A DNA stretch of 64,000 nt from Bog-756 sp963812885 (GCA_963812885.1 CAWEWZ010000006.1:62001-126000), one strand, 5' to 3'; shown: positions 18,841 through 28,437, numbered from the stretch's first letter. The notes: generated from the letters alone by a model not told the origin. Translations and numbers: made by a program.

Positions 18841-20121
18841 TCAGACGCCGCCGCTGACTCGCAGCCATGCCTGTTGGTACTGGGCGTCGAGGGCCGGAGC
18901 CAGTTCCAGCTGCTTGGTGCCGGTATCGAAATTGGACGGCAGCACGACCGTCGAAGTGAGGCTCGGAGGCAGGATCCCCTGCTGGGTGAGCACCTGAGGG
19001 GTGACTCCGTTGATGGGCTGCATGTAGCCGTTGAAGCTGATGTTCTCGAGCACGTTCGGAAGGTCCAGCATGTAGTTGAGGAAGAGATGGGCGAGCACCG
19101 GGTTCTTCCCGCCGGCCAGCACGGTCAGGGTGTCATTGGCCACGGGTCCGATGCCGTTGGACGGGAACCAGTAGCCCACCACCTCGACCGGGGTCCCTTT
19201 GGGCATGTACGAGGCGGCCGCGGCCATGTCGCCCGACCAGGCGTGATGGATCCAGGTCTGCCCGTTGGGGATCGAGGTGTAGTCGTTGTTGTCGATGTGC
19301 AGGTTGACCATCTGGTCGAGCTCGAGCAACGAGTTGGTGGCCGCCTGCAGCTGGGCGTTGTCGGTGGTGTTGGGGTCGAACACCCCGTTCTTCATCATCC
19401 CGAGGGCGAGGCTCTCGCGGTAGTCGTCGAGAATGGCCACCTTCCCCTTGTACTTCGACTGCCAGGGGAAGGCCCAGGGGTTGGCCATGGTGGTCGGTCC
19501 TCCGGGGATGTGGTCCTTCCGCCAGGCGATGCCGGTGGTGTAGATCGTGTAGGGCACCGTGTACTGCCACTTCTGGTCGTAGAACGGGTTCGTGTACTGG
19601 GACCAGGCCTGGGAGATGTTGGGGATGTAGGAGTGGGTGAGGGGACGGACGAGCTTGGCCGCCACCAGCTGGCCCAGGACGTCGACGGTGGGGACGAAGA
19701 CATCGAAGTTGAATTCGCCGCTCCTGAGCTTGGCCACCGCCTCGGTCATCGTGTTGAACGTGGTCAGCTCCACCTTGCAGTTGTACTTCTTGCCGAACGC
19801 GTCGAGGTCCTTCTGGTTCACGTAGGCCACCCAGTTGTAGATCTTGAGGGTGGCGTTCTTCTCGGGTTCGAGTCCGCTGGCGATGGCCGGGTTGGAGCTG
19901 TAGACGGGCCAGGTGACCGGATCGTTCGGTCGGGGAAGGGCCAGGGGTTGGGTCGTCGTGGTCGACTGGGCGGCGTTCCCGCTCGACCCACAGGCGGCCA
20001 GTGCCGCGGCCAGGCCGGTGGCGGTGGCCCCGGCCAGGAACGTTCGCCGTGAGACTCCGGTCGGCCTGCGGGTTCCGTCCTCCGACCATCCCTCGCGTGG
20101 GTGATACGTCAAGCCCGTCAC
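18841..20121 (-). CDS. potD: Polyamine-type substrate-binding lipoprotein with TAT signal
   Basis: About 426 residues. A twin-arginine motif (SRRTFLAG) is followed by a hydrophobic stretch and lipobox LAAC, so the protein is exported folded and lipid-anchored. A short Ser/Thr/Gln linker precedes a PotD-type fold (KIYNWVAYVNQKDLDAF, FDVFVPTVDVLGQL). It would capture the imported substrate outside the membrane. The GTG at 20121 lies inside a GGAGGTG Shine-Dalgarno; a TTG at 20112 with seven-base spacing is a credible alternative start. It leads potD-potB-potC, and operator C sits 46 bases upstream. Confidence 0.88.
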   Translation of the reverse strand: MTGLTYHPREGWSEDGTRRPTGVSRRTFLAGATATGLAAALAACGSSGNAAQSTTTTQPLALPRPNDPVTWPVYSSNPAIASGLEPEKNATLKIYNWVAYVNQKDLDAFGKKYNCKVELTTFNTMTEAVAKLRSGEFNFDVFVPTVDVLGQLVAAKLVRPLTHSYIPNISQAWSQYTNPFYDQKWQYTVPYTIYTTGIAWRKDHIPGGPTTMANPWAFPWQSKYKGKVAILDDYRESLALGMMKNGVFDPNTTDNAQLQAATNSLLELDQMVNLHIDNNDYTSIPNGQTWIHHAWSGDMAAAASYMPKGTPVEVVGYWFPSNGIGPVANDTLTVLAGGKNPVLAHLFLNYMLDLPNVLENISFNGYMQPINGVTPQVLTQQGILPPSLTSTVVLPSNFDTGTKQLELAPALDAQYQQAWLRVSGGV

Positions 20122-20166
20122 CTCCGTGTCCCCGGCCCCGCCTCGCAGCGCTGACCTCGGATTCTG

Positions 20167-20180
20167 ACTGAATGTTCAGT
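20167..20180. promoter_or_regulatory. Operator C of the catabolic island
   Basis: Perfect inverted repeat ACTGAA-TG-TTCAGT upstream of the binding-protein operon. It is identical to operator D over all 14 positions. Confidence 0.72.
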
Positions 20181-20260
20181 TATTCAACCACCAGGTGGTG
20201 GTGGCTGCAAGGAGCTTGGTCACCCGACGGTCGTCCCGGGCGCGGCCCCGGCCCCGCCGG

Positions 20261-21640
20261 TCAGCCGGCCAGCGCCGAAGCCAGGTGCTCGAAGTTCCCG
20301 AGGAACCGGTCGATGTCGGACTCGTCGTGCTGGGCGGAGATCAGCCACTGCTCCATCTTCCCCCATGGCGGGAGGAAGACCCCGCCGTTGTGCTGGATCA
20401 GCCAATGGGCGTGGTTGAAGCGGTCGTCGAGGGAGTCGAAGTCCCGGTAGTTGCGCACCGGCTCGGCCTGGAAGACGACGCAACCCTTGGCTCCGACGGC
20501 CACCACGTGGGCCTCGAGGCCCGAGCCGGCGATGATCGCCTCCAGGCCGGCCACGGCCCGGTCCCGGAGACGGTCGAGCAACTCGTAGGTCGACGGTGTG
20601 GCCACCCCGGACAACATGGCCCGGGTGGCCGCCATGGCCAGGGGGTTGCCGTTGAAGGTCCCGACCATCTCGTAGTGCCCGTCGGCGACGTGGGCCATGA
20701 CCTCGGCGGTCCCGCCGACGGCCGCCGAGACGATGCCGCCGCCGATGGCCTTGGCCAGACAGATGATGTCCGGGGTGACCCCGACCAGACCGGTGGCGCC
20801 GCCCGGTCCCGCGGTGAGCCCGGTCTTGACCTCGTCGAAGGCCAGCAGCGCGCCGTGGGCATGGAGCAGGTCCTTGAGGCCGGCCAGGTACCCGGGGTCG
20901 GGAGCGATGATCCCGGCGTTCATCATGATGGGCTCGACGATCATCCCCGCCACCCGGCCGGCGTGGGCCTCGAGAACCCGCTCCACGGCGGTCAGGTCGT
21001 TGAATCCGACCACCGCCGTGAGCTCCACGATGCCGGCCGGGATGCCGGTGCTGCTGACCACGCTCCTCGGGGCGTTGGCCGGCCCGGCCTCGTCGAGCTC
21101 GGGCGCCACCGACACCTGGACCGAGTCGTGGTGACCGTGGTAGCAGCCCTCCACCTTGATCAGGATGTCCCGCCCGGTGATGGCCCGCATCAGATGGACG
21201 GCGTCCATGGTGGCCTCGGTGCCCGAATTGTTGAACCGCCACAGCGGCAGTCCGAACCGTCTCCCGAGCTCCTCGGCCACCTCGATGGCCACCTCGGTGG
21301 GCTGGGCGAAGTGGGTTCCCCGCCCGACCTGCTCCCGCACGGCCTCGACGATGGCCGGATGCGCATGCCCGGCCAGCCCGGCACCGTAGCCGCCGTGGAG
21401 ATCGACGTACTCGTTGCCGTCCACGTCGACGATCTTGGAACCGGCGCCGTGGCTGAGCCAGACCGCCTGGGGAGCGGTGATCTGCCAGCTCGAGGTCACC
21501 CCGCCGGCCAGCGAGCCGAGGGCCCGCTGGCTCAGCGCCCTCGACCGGGGTTGGCGCTCCACGAATTGGCGTTCCTCGTCGGCGATGAGCGTGTCGAGGG
21601 GGGAGGCGATCCCGTCGATGGTCTGCTGTTCTGTGGCCAC
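20261..21640 (-). CDS. Class III aminotransferase, glutamate-1-semialdehyde aminomutase-like
   Basis: 459 residues, PLP fold type I. Visible are NNSGTEATMDAVHLMRA (PLP phosphate contact), FDEVKTG and the lysine in CLAKAIGGG that would form the internal aldimine. It resembles HemL-like and omega-aminotransferases; the genomic setting points to amine degradation rather than haem synthesis. The start is a GTG with GGAG five bases upstream. Operator D lies 36 bases before it, shared with divergent formate dehydrogenase. It precedes the importer genes on the same strand but is separated by operator C, so it has its own promoter. Confidence 0.85.
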   Translation of the reverse strand: MATEQQTIDGIASPLDTLIADEERQFVERQPRSRALSQRALGSLAGGVTSSWQITAPQAVWLSHGAGSKIVDVDGNEYVDLHGGYGAGLAGHAHPAIVEAVREQVGRGTHFAQPTEVAIEVAEELGRRFGLPLWRFNNSGTEATMDAVHLMRAITGRDILIKVEGCYHGHHDSVQVSVAPELDEAGPANAPRSVVSSTGIPAGIVELTAVVGFNDLTAVERVLEAHAGRVAGMIVEPIMMNAGIIAPDPGYLAGLKDLLHAHGALLAFDEVKTGLTAGPGGATGLVGVTPDIICLAKAIGGGIVSAAVGGTAEVMAHVADGHYEMVGTFNGNPLAMAATRAMLSGVATPSTYELLDRLRDRAVAGLEAIIAGSGLEAHVVAVGAKGCVVFQAEPVRNYRDFDSLDDRFNHAHWLIQHNGGVFLPPWGKMEQWLISAQHDESDIDRFLGNFEHLASALAG

Positions 21641-21675
21641 GGTGACTCCGATACTCCCGGTGGGTGTGAGTCTTT

Positions 21676-21691
21676 GACTGAATGTTCAGTC
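21676..21691. promoter_or_regulatory. Operator D of the catabolic island
   Basis: GACTGAA-TG-TTCAGTC, a perfect 16-bp palindrome between the aminotransferase and formate dehydrogenase genes. A leftward TTGCGG (21716-21711), 17 bp, TAGACT (21693-21688) promoter overlaps its edge. Confidence 0.72.
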
Positions 21692-21830
21692 TATGGAACG
21701 CTCTGGGGGCCCGCAAGGACTTCGACGACGTGGGTCGGCGTACGCCCCGACCGGCGGCGGCCTCCACCGTCCGTCAGCGGTGTCGGCGCCCGGCGGGCAA
21801 GATGAGGCCAGAACGAGAGGGAGGACCGAG

Positions 21831-23003
21831 ATGGCAAAAGTGCTGTGCGTGCTCTATGAGGACCCCGTCGACGGGTACCCGTCCTCGTACCCGCGGGACG
21901 ACATCCCCAAGCTCGAGCGCTACCCGGACGGCCAGACGGTTCCTTCGCCGAGTGGCGTCGACTTCGCGCCGGGCACACTGCTCGGATCGGTCTCCGGTGA
22001 GCTCGGACTGCGCCGCTTCCTCGAATCCGGCGGGCCATACCCTGGTGGTCACCTCCGACAAGGAGGGACCTGACTCGGTGTTCGACCGGGAGCTGGTCGA
22101 CGCCGACGTGGTCATCTCCCAACCGTTCTGGCCCGCGTACCTCACCGCTGAGCGGATGGCCAAGGCCCCGAATCTCAAACTGGCGCTCACCGCCGGGATC
22201 GGCTCCGACCACGTGGATCTGGACGCCGCCATACGTCACGGCGTCACCGTGGCCGAGGTCACCTACTCGAACAGCATCAGCGTGTCCGAGCACGTCGTGA
22301 TGATGATCCTCGGGCTGGTCCGCAACTACATCCCCGTCCCACGAATGGGTGGTCAAGGGCGGCTGGAACATCGCCGACTGCGCCGAGCGGTCCTATGATC
22401 TCGAGGGCATGGTGGTGGGGACGGTGGCCGCCGGTCGGATCGGGCTCGCCGTCCTGAAGCGCCTCAAGCCGTTCGACGTCGAGCTCCACTACACCGACCG
22501 GCACCGGTTGCCGGACCAGGTCGAGCGGGACCTCGGCCTGACCTTCCACCCCGACGCCGCTTCGATGGTGCCCGCCTGTGACGTGGTGACCATCAACGCC
22601 CCTCTGCACCCGGAGACCGAGCATCTCTTCGACGACGCCATGTTCGGGCGGATGAAACGCGGTACCTATCTGGTCAACACCGCCCGGGGCAAGATCTGCG
22701 ATCGCGACGCGGTGGTCAGGGCGCTCGAGAGCGGACAGTTGGCCGGGTACGCCGGCGACGTCTGGTACCCGCAGCCTGCGCCCGTCGACCACCCGTGGCG
22801 CACCATGCCGCACGAAGGAATGACCCCCCACGTCTCGGGGACGTCGCTGTCGGCGCAGAGCCGCTATGCGGCCGGGGTGAGGGAGATGCTCGAATGCTGG
22901 CTGGCCGGCAGGCCGATCCGCGACGAGTACCTCATCGTCGACGGCGGCCGTCTGGCCGGCACCGGCGCCCATTCCTACAGCGCGGGACGGGACCAACCGG
23001 TAG
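21831..23003 (+). CDS. fdh: NAD-dependent formate dehydrogenase (frameshifted)
   Basis: Oxidises formate to CO2 with NAD+, metal-free. The sequence follows the Pseudomonas-type enzyme closely: MAKVLCVLYEDPVDGYP, FDRELVDADVVISQPFWPAY, TAGIGSDHVDL, the NAD motif GTVAAGRIG, catalytic Arg in NTARGK, the Gln in WYPQPAP and the active-site His in PWRTMPHEGMTPH. Extra C residues near 22036 and 22333 split it into three frames. A third extra G near 22983 would end it at TAG 23003, for about 389 residues, near the family length of 400; otherwise the frame runs on to 23155. GGGAGG precedes the ATG. It would complete the formaldehyde route started by mscR. Confidence 0.9.
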
Positions 23004-23059
23004 GGAGCCCGGCCGGGTTCACCACGATGGGTGGCGGTCGGGTCAACCGAAACTGGGCC

Positions 23060-23610
23060 CGAGTCCGCACACCTACGACGGGTCGGCCAACACCGCCAGC
23101 GGCACCGGTGAGATCATCAGCATCCCCAACAACCTCGAGTGGGCGCCGCTGGTGACCAACTTCGGCGTCTCTCTGAAGACGCTCCTCTACGCCAACGGTA
23201 ACACGAGTCGACGTCTGGGCGGCCGGAGTCGGCCTGTGCCACGTCCGGCGTGGTCCGTGACCTACTCGACCACCGCCGTCACCTTCACCTCCAGCACGAC
23301 CACGGCCACAAGCTCGTATGGGCCGCTACGCGGGGACGCATGCAAGGCCACCACGATCCACGGGTGACACGGTCAAGCCATGCCTGACCATCACCAAGAA
23401 CCACTCCCCGCTCCAACATTGAGGCAGCCATCGGGGTGCCCGGCACCGACCGCCACCGCCCAGGCCACCGCCCATCGGGTGTGACCCTCAAGACCGGCGG
23501 TGTGATCTCGGGCAAGCCGACGGTCACCGGCACCTTCAAGATCACCTTGTCGGCCAAAGTCGGGACCGCAAAGGCGCCCACTCAGGCCTTCTCACTGGTC
23601 GTGAAGTCCA
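23060..23610 (+). pseudogene. Decayed remnant of a secreted Ig-like protein
   Basis: This stretch holds no intact gene. One frame (about 23077-23367) is rich in Ser/Thr/Gly/Asn, with segments such as NNLEWAPLVTNFGVSL. Another (about 23478-23610) reads GGVISGKPTVTGTFKITLSAKVG, the pattern of a putative Ig (He_PIG) domain as found in large surface proteins. Frames change repeatedly, and no start or signal peptide can be seen. It is either a gene relic or a badly damaged consensus. It ends before the hairpin at 23646. Confidence 0.35.
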
Positions 23611-23645
23611 GACCGTCCGATGAACCCAGGCGCCTGAACAAGGAC

Positions 23646-23664
23646 CCGGCAGCATCGCTGCCGG
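23646..23664. terminator. Hairpin between convergent remnant and decarboxylase
   Basis: Perfect 8-bp arms CCGGCAGC / GCTGCCGG with an ATC loop, followed by TT. It is placed just beyond the decarboxylase stop at 23669 and would serve that leftward gene. Confidence 0.55.
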
Positions 23665-23668
23665 TTCC

Positions 23669-25030
23669 TCAGGCCATGGTGACGAGGATCTCCTCGATGA
23701 TGTCGAGGGTGGTGTCGGGATGGAGAAGGGCCAGCCGCCCGACCGACTCGCCCTCCCAGGACGTGGGTACCACGAAGCCGATCTGGTCGTGGAGCAGTTG
23801 CGACGACCATCGCTCGTAGGCCGCCCAGTCCCAGCCCTTCCTCCGGAAGAGGACGACCGACAGCTCCGGCCTCCGCACCAGCTCGAGGTACGGGGTCCGC
23901 TCGATGAGGTCGGCGCTGGCCTGGGTCACGGCCAGCACCGTCTCGATGGCGTCGCGGTAGGCGTCGGTCCCGTTGACGGCCAGTGAGAACCACAGGGGGA
24001 GCCCCCGGGCCCGCCGGGTCAGGTGGTAGGCGTAGTCGCTGGGATTCCACTCACCGGGGTCGGTGTGGAGCACGTCGAGGTAGGAGGCGTCCTGGGTGTG
24101 CACGGCCTTGGCCAGTCGGGGCTCCCGGTAGACGAGGCCGGCACAGTCGAACGGGGCGAAGAGCCACTTGTGGGGGTCGACGACGTAGGAGTCCGCCATC
24201 TCGATGCCGTCGAACCGGCTGCGGATGGACGGGGCCAGGAGGGCGGCACATCCGTAGGCCCCGTCGACGTGGAACCACAGTGACCGTTCCCTGGCCACCT
24301 CGCCCACCCCGGCGAGATCGTCGATGATGCCGGCGTTGGTGGTGCCTCCGGTGGCGACCACGCCGATGGCGTCATCCCCCCGGGGATGGACGTCGAGCGT
24401 GGCCCGGAGGCCCCGACCGGTGAGGCGGTGGTCCTCACAGGGGACGACCAACGCATCGACCCCGAGCACGGCGAGGGCCTTGCCCACCGAGGAGTGAGCT
24501 TCATCGCTGACCGCGATCACCGGACGGTCGGGGGCGCGGTCGCCCATCCGGTGCGCGGCGGTGTCCCTGGCCACCATCAGGGCCGACAGGTTGCCGGCGG
24601 AGCCCCCGGAGACGAAGCATCCACCCGCCCCGGGGGGAAGGCCGGCCATGTCGGCCAGGACGCCCAGGGCCTGGTTCTCGGCCGCCACCGCCCCTGCCGC
24701 CTCCATCCACGAGGTCCCCTGCAGCGACGAGCAGGCCACGACCATGTCGAACAGCAGGGCCGCCTTGGTCGGAGCGGCAGGGATGAACGAGAGGAACCGG
24801 GGGCTGTCGCACGAGACCACTGCGGTGGCCAGCTCGTTGTCGAAGATCTCCATGATCCGGCGGGGGTCGGTGCCCAGCGGATTGATCAGACCCTGCAGGC
24901 TGGCTTCGAGCGACGATGCCTGGGCCCCTCCGAAGTCGAGGGGGACCGGGTCGAGGGCGAGCCTCCACCGGCAGTAGTCGAGGATGAGTGTGGTCAGCTG
25001 TTCGTCGTAGACGAACATGGGATTGCGCAT
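23669..25030 (-). CDS. PLP-dependent group II amino-acid decarboxylase
   Basis: 453 residues, fold type I. The PLP-binding lysine is in VVDPHKWLFAPFDC, with HVDGAYG and VSGGSAGNLSALMVAR upstream, as in aromatic-amino-acid, tyrosine and glutamate-like decarboxylases. Substrate cannot be assigned. The methyltransferase frame upstream reads on into it without a stop, but an ATG at 25030 with GGAAAGG at proper spacing marks a separate start. It is co-directional with the methyltransferase, so a decarboxylation-methylation pair is possible. Confidence 0.85.
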   Translation of the reverse strand: MRNPMFVYDEQLTTLILDYCRWRLALDPVPLDFGGAQASSLEASLQGLINPLGTDPRRIMEIFDNELATAVVSCDSPRFLSFIPAAPTKAALLFDMVVACSSLQGTSWMEAAGAVAAENQALGVLADMAGLPPGAGGCFVSGGSAGNLSALMVARDTAAHRMGDRAPDRPVIAVSDEAHSSVGKALAVLGVDALVVPCEDHRLTGRGLRATLDVHPRGDDAIGVVATGGTTNAGIIDDLAGVGEVARERSLWFHVDGAYGCAALLAPSIRSRFDGIEMADSYVVDPHKWLFAPFDCAGLVYREPRLAKAVHTQDASYLDVLHTDPGEWNPSDYAYHLTRRARGLPLWFSLAVNGTDAYRDAIETVLAVTQASADLIERTPYLELVRRPELSVVLFRRKGWDWAAYERWSSQLLHDQIGFVVPTSWEGESVGRLALLHPDTTLDIIEEILVTMA

Positions 25031-25125
25031 GGCGTCCTTTCCGAGCGCCCCATGATCGCAGAGATGCTCCGCCGGGCGCGGTGGGGAAGGCGTTGCCCAC
25101 GACCGGTCGTCGATGAGCCGATCGT

Positions 25126-25678
25126 TCAGACGGCCCGTTCGTGGATGGAGACCGCGTACTGCGCCTGCCTCCTCGAAGGGCGCACCGGACCAGGTGGCCC
25201 ACCGCCCGCCGGCGGTCAGGCCGGCCTCTCGACAGTGCTCGTCGTAGGTGGCCAGTGCATACCCACGGTCGAGTTGGAATCCGGCGATCAGGCAGCCTCC
25301 GGGGACGATGTGGCGGGCACATCCGGCCACGAGGGCGGCGTGGGTGTCGTCCGGCGTGAAGATGGGGACGTTGCCGGCCATGACCACGACGTCGAACTCA
25401 CGCCCGAGGTCGAGACCGGAGATGTCACCGAGCACCCAGGTCAGATCGGGGGCCAGTTGCCGGGCTGTGTCGATCATCGACCGGTCCAGGTCGACGCCGA
25501 CCGTGTCGACGCCCCGGCGGGCGAGCTCCCTGGCCACCCGGCCGGTTCCGCATCCGGCGTCGAGGACGGTCGCCGGATGCCGTCGCATGACGAAGTCGGC
25601 CTCGCCGTGCACGTCGGCGCCGGCGGCGGCCAGCCGGTCGAACCGTTCCTGGTACGAGCGGCCGTCCCATCCGGCCAC
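25126..25678 (-). CDS. Class I SAM-dependent methyltransferase (frameshifted)
   Basis: About 183 residues after repair. Motif I VLDAGCGTGRVAREL, the acidic end of strand two GVDLDRSM, and motif IV FDVVVMAGNV mark a Rossmann-type small-molecule methyltransferase. Near 25170 one extra base shifts the frame; the repaired C-terminus reads QYAVSIHERAV and stops at 25126, a common ending for this family. Without repair the frame runs into the decarboxylase gene and would look like a fusion, which I consider false. It starts with ATG four bases after the neighbouring stop. Confidence 0.78.
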
Positions 25679-25681
25679 GGG

Positions 25682-26743
25682 TCAGCGGGCGACCGGCCAC
25701 AGGGTGAGCTGCGGCTGGCTGAGGGCGTCCAACGGGTGGTACCCGGGCAGTGACGACATGGGGGTGTCGAGATAGACCTTCGCTTCGGGCGGCTGGGCGA
25801 AGCGGCCGTGGCTCCAGCGGATCTCGACGTGGCCGGCGACCTCCCGTTCGGCGCCGTCGTCCCGGGACCGGTAGGTACAGGTCCAGTCGACCCGGGGCTG
25901 TCCGGCCTGGGACGGCGAGACGGAGAACGCCGACAGCTCGAACTGCTCGCGCCAGTCCCATGGGCTGGCAATCCGGTACCTGGCCGGGAGACCGGAGCGC
26001 CGGTCGTGGCCGAGGACGAAATAGGGGGCGCTGCCGATCCGCAGGAGGCGCCACAACATGGTCTCCCGGGCGATCCCGCTGGACTCGAGCTGCTCGGTCC
26101 AACGCCGGGCCGAGGCGTGGCTGACCGCCCGGCACAGGTCGGCGTAGGCGGCGCGCGACTCGGTGTCCGGGTAGGTCCGACCCCGCCAGCGCGTCGCGCA
26201 GCCGCCCGACCTCTTCCCGACTGCACTGGGAAGGTGTCGGCGGCAGCGTGCCGAGCCCGGTCGCAGTTCAGGCAGGCCCGATACAGGACGCCCAGCTCTT
26301 CGGGTGCGACCACCTCGTACCAGTCGGTACGGTCCCAGCGTCCCGGACGTGGCCAGCAACCCGTCGAAGAGTCTGGCCGGAGAGGCATTGGCCAGGATGT
26401 CGGACTCGTACTTGCAGCTGATGAGATAGACGTGATCGATGCGGAGGTCGATCGGTGCCACTTCGTCCCCGGGAGGCCGACGGCCGCCCGTCCATTCGAT
26501 AACCAGCGGGGTCCGACCGCGAAGCCCGTCGGGGGCGTCGAGCAGAGCCCGCCCGTTGGCGAACGCCGAGCTCAGCTCGGTGGAGAATCGTCCCGAGGCC
26601 GCGATCGAAGCGAGGTGCTCCCAGACCTCGTCGCCCACTCGGAGCTGGCGTGGGCGCTGCGCCAGGGCGACCGCGGCGTCGGGGAAGGGCAGCGTCCCCA
26701 GCGCGGTGCCGAGCTCGGTGACGGTGGTCCGGTCATCGGGCAC
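25682..26743 (-). CDS. Unknown protein beside a DNA methyltransferase, possible nuclease (frameshifted)
   Basis: About 353 codons. I do not recognise the family. The N-terminal third contains PLVIEWTGG and then IDLRIDHVYLISCKYESDI: an acidic residue, a hydrophobic strand and S-x-K, which resembles the core of PD-(D/E)xK nucleases with Glu replaced by Ser. The middle is only readable by moving through three frames (near 26340, 26215 and 26170). There it contains a Cys-x2-Cys-type segment (YRACLNCDRARH). The C-terminal half (WLLRIGSAPYFVLGHD, then PWDWREQFELSAF) is coherent. It ends beside the methyltransferase gene with a 27-base gap, suggesting a restriction-modification pair, but this is inference. 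Confidence 0.55.
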   Translation of the reverse strand: MPDDRTTVTELGTALGTLPFPDAAVALAQRPRQLRVGDEVWEHLASIAASGRFSTELSSAFANGRALLDAPDGLRGRTPLVIEWTGGRRPPGDEVAPIDLRIDHVYLISCKYESDILANASPARLFDGLLATSGTLGPYRLVRGGRTRRAGRPVSGLPELRPGSARCRRHLPSAVGKRSGGCATRWRGRTYPDTESRAAYADLCRAVSHASARRWTEQLESSGIARETMLWRLLRIGSAPYFVLGHDRRSGLPARYRIASPWDWREQFELSAFSVSPSQAGQPRVDWTCTYRSRDDGAEREVAGHVEIRWSHGRFAQPPEAKVYLDTPMSSLPGYHPLDALSQPQLTLWPVAR

Positions 26744-26770
26744 GGGATCGGTCGCCGTCCTGTCCGGAGC

Positions 26771-28271
26771 TCATCGCCGGCGTCGGGTCCCTGCCGCGTA
26801 GCCGGCCAGGCGCTCCATGCACTCCGGATCGAGCAGCTCGATCACGTCGTGGACCGGACCCGAACGGTCATCCCCCAGGACCGCCCGCAGCGCCTTGGCG
26901 CCGTCGGTCCGGCCCATCGGGACATCGGTGGAGAGCAGGACGAACGGGACCCATGTCGCCGCGGCCTCCATCCCGGGAGCGGATCTCGTGCAGCACGCTG
27001 GCCTTGCCCAGCGCCCGCCACAGGACGTCCGGGCGACGAAGGCCGGGCCGGGTGGTCGAGTACGCGCCCGAGACCTCGAAGAGCCACACGGTGCCGCCCG
27101 CGTCCCGGGCCCGGAAGTCCACGGTGAGCCCCAGGTCCCGGTAGGCGACGTTGCGCTCGATGTCCTCGAACCCGCTGGCTTCGAGCGCATGGTGAGCCAA
27201 CTCGGTCGCCTTCCGGCCGAGCATCACGGCGTGTTCCTCGGCGGTGGCACCCGCTTCCCGTGGTGCCGGCCGGCCCGGGCTGACGGTCACCCGGCGGGCG
27301 GCGCCGGCCGATACCGGGCGGGCCAGCGCCGCTCGTTCATCGGCGATCCGGCGCTCGGCCAGGGCGACGTACTCCTCCTCGGTGTCGAATCCGACGTAGT
27401 GGCGCTCGGTCCGGACGGCGGCCACGGCGGTCGAGCCGGAGCCGACGAACGGATCGAGTACGAGGTCGCCCCGGTAGGTGTAGAGCTCGATGAGCCGACG
27501 AGGCAGCTCCACCGGGAACGGCGCCGGGTGGCCGACCCGGGTGGCCGATTCGGCCGGTATGTCCCAGACGTCGATGGTGGCGTCGACGAACTCGTCCATG
27601 GTGATGGTCCCCTCGCTGGGGAGACCTTGGCGGGCGCGCTGGTCGGGGGCGATGGCCCGGTCGAACCGGCCCTTGGAGGCCACGATGATCCGTTCGGACA
27701 CGTCACGCAACACCGGGTTGCCCGGCCGCTGGTAGGTGCCCCAGGCGCACGACCCGCCGGCGGCGTGGCTCTTCTGCCAGATGATCTCCCCTCGGAGCAA
27801 GAAGCCGAGCCGTTCGAGCAGGTCGATGACGTCCCTCGACAGTGACCGGTAGGGCTTTCGGCCCAGGTTGGCCACGTTCACCGCGATGCGACCCCCGGGT
27901 TCCAACTTGTCGAAGCACTGGCCGAACACGTCGTGGAGCATGGCCAGATAGGCGTGGTAGTCGGCGGGGACGTGTCCGACCCCGAGTACGGCCTCGTACT
28001 CCTTGCCGGCGAAGTACGGCGGCGACGTCACCACCAACGCCACCGAATTGTCGGCCACCTCCCCGAACCGGTCCATCTCCCGGGCGTCTCCGGTCCAGAT
28101 GGTGTCGCGGGCGGCCGGCGGGGCCACCTGGCTGTCGTCGGACAGGCGGGGTGGGGTGAAGCGGGCGTAGAATGAGGAGGCGTCATGGGCCTCCCGACGT
28201 CCCACCCCGAATTCGGACGTTGCCGTCGGGCGTCGCCGGGTGCGGGGTTGGATCGGCTCGACGTTGGTCAC
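26771..28271 (-). CDS. DNA methyltransferase, beta class (N4-C or N6-A), with C-terminal domain (frameshifted)
   Basis: About 499 residues after repair. Motif IV TSPPYF comes before motif I DPFVGSGSTAVAAV, the order of beta-class amino-methyltransferases; the SPPY form is common among N4-cytosine and some N6-adenine enzymes. After about residue 330 there is a second domain: LTVDFRARDAGGTVWLFEVSGAYSTTRPGL, then RALGKASVLHE and VPFVLLSTDVP. Its predicted D-x(n)-E-x-S layout resembles a PD-(D/E)xK fold lacking the usual Lys. One extra base near 26986 shifts the last 70 residues. The GTG start is at 28271. It precedes the unknown gene at 25682-26743 on the same strand. Confidence 0.82.
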
Positions 28272-28437
28272 GGGGCCCCTCGCGTCGAGTGGGACCCGTG
28301 ACCTCCGGACGGCACGGGGATCGGTGATCGGTGCACGGGATGGATCATAGGAACCCGGTGTGACCCGGCGTCCACCGGGAGGGCATGGCGGTCATGGCAC
28401 CGCCCATCATCCCAGCTCGGAGTCCGGTTGCCGTGGT

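Noticed and set aside
23669..25678. A methyltransferase-decarboxylase fusion protein
   Set aside because: The fusion arises from one extra base near 25170; repair gives a proper methyltransferase end, and the decarboxylase has its own ATG and Shine-Dalgarno.
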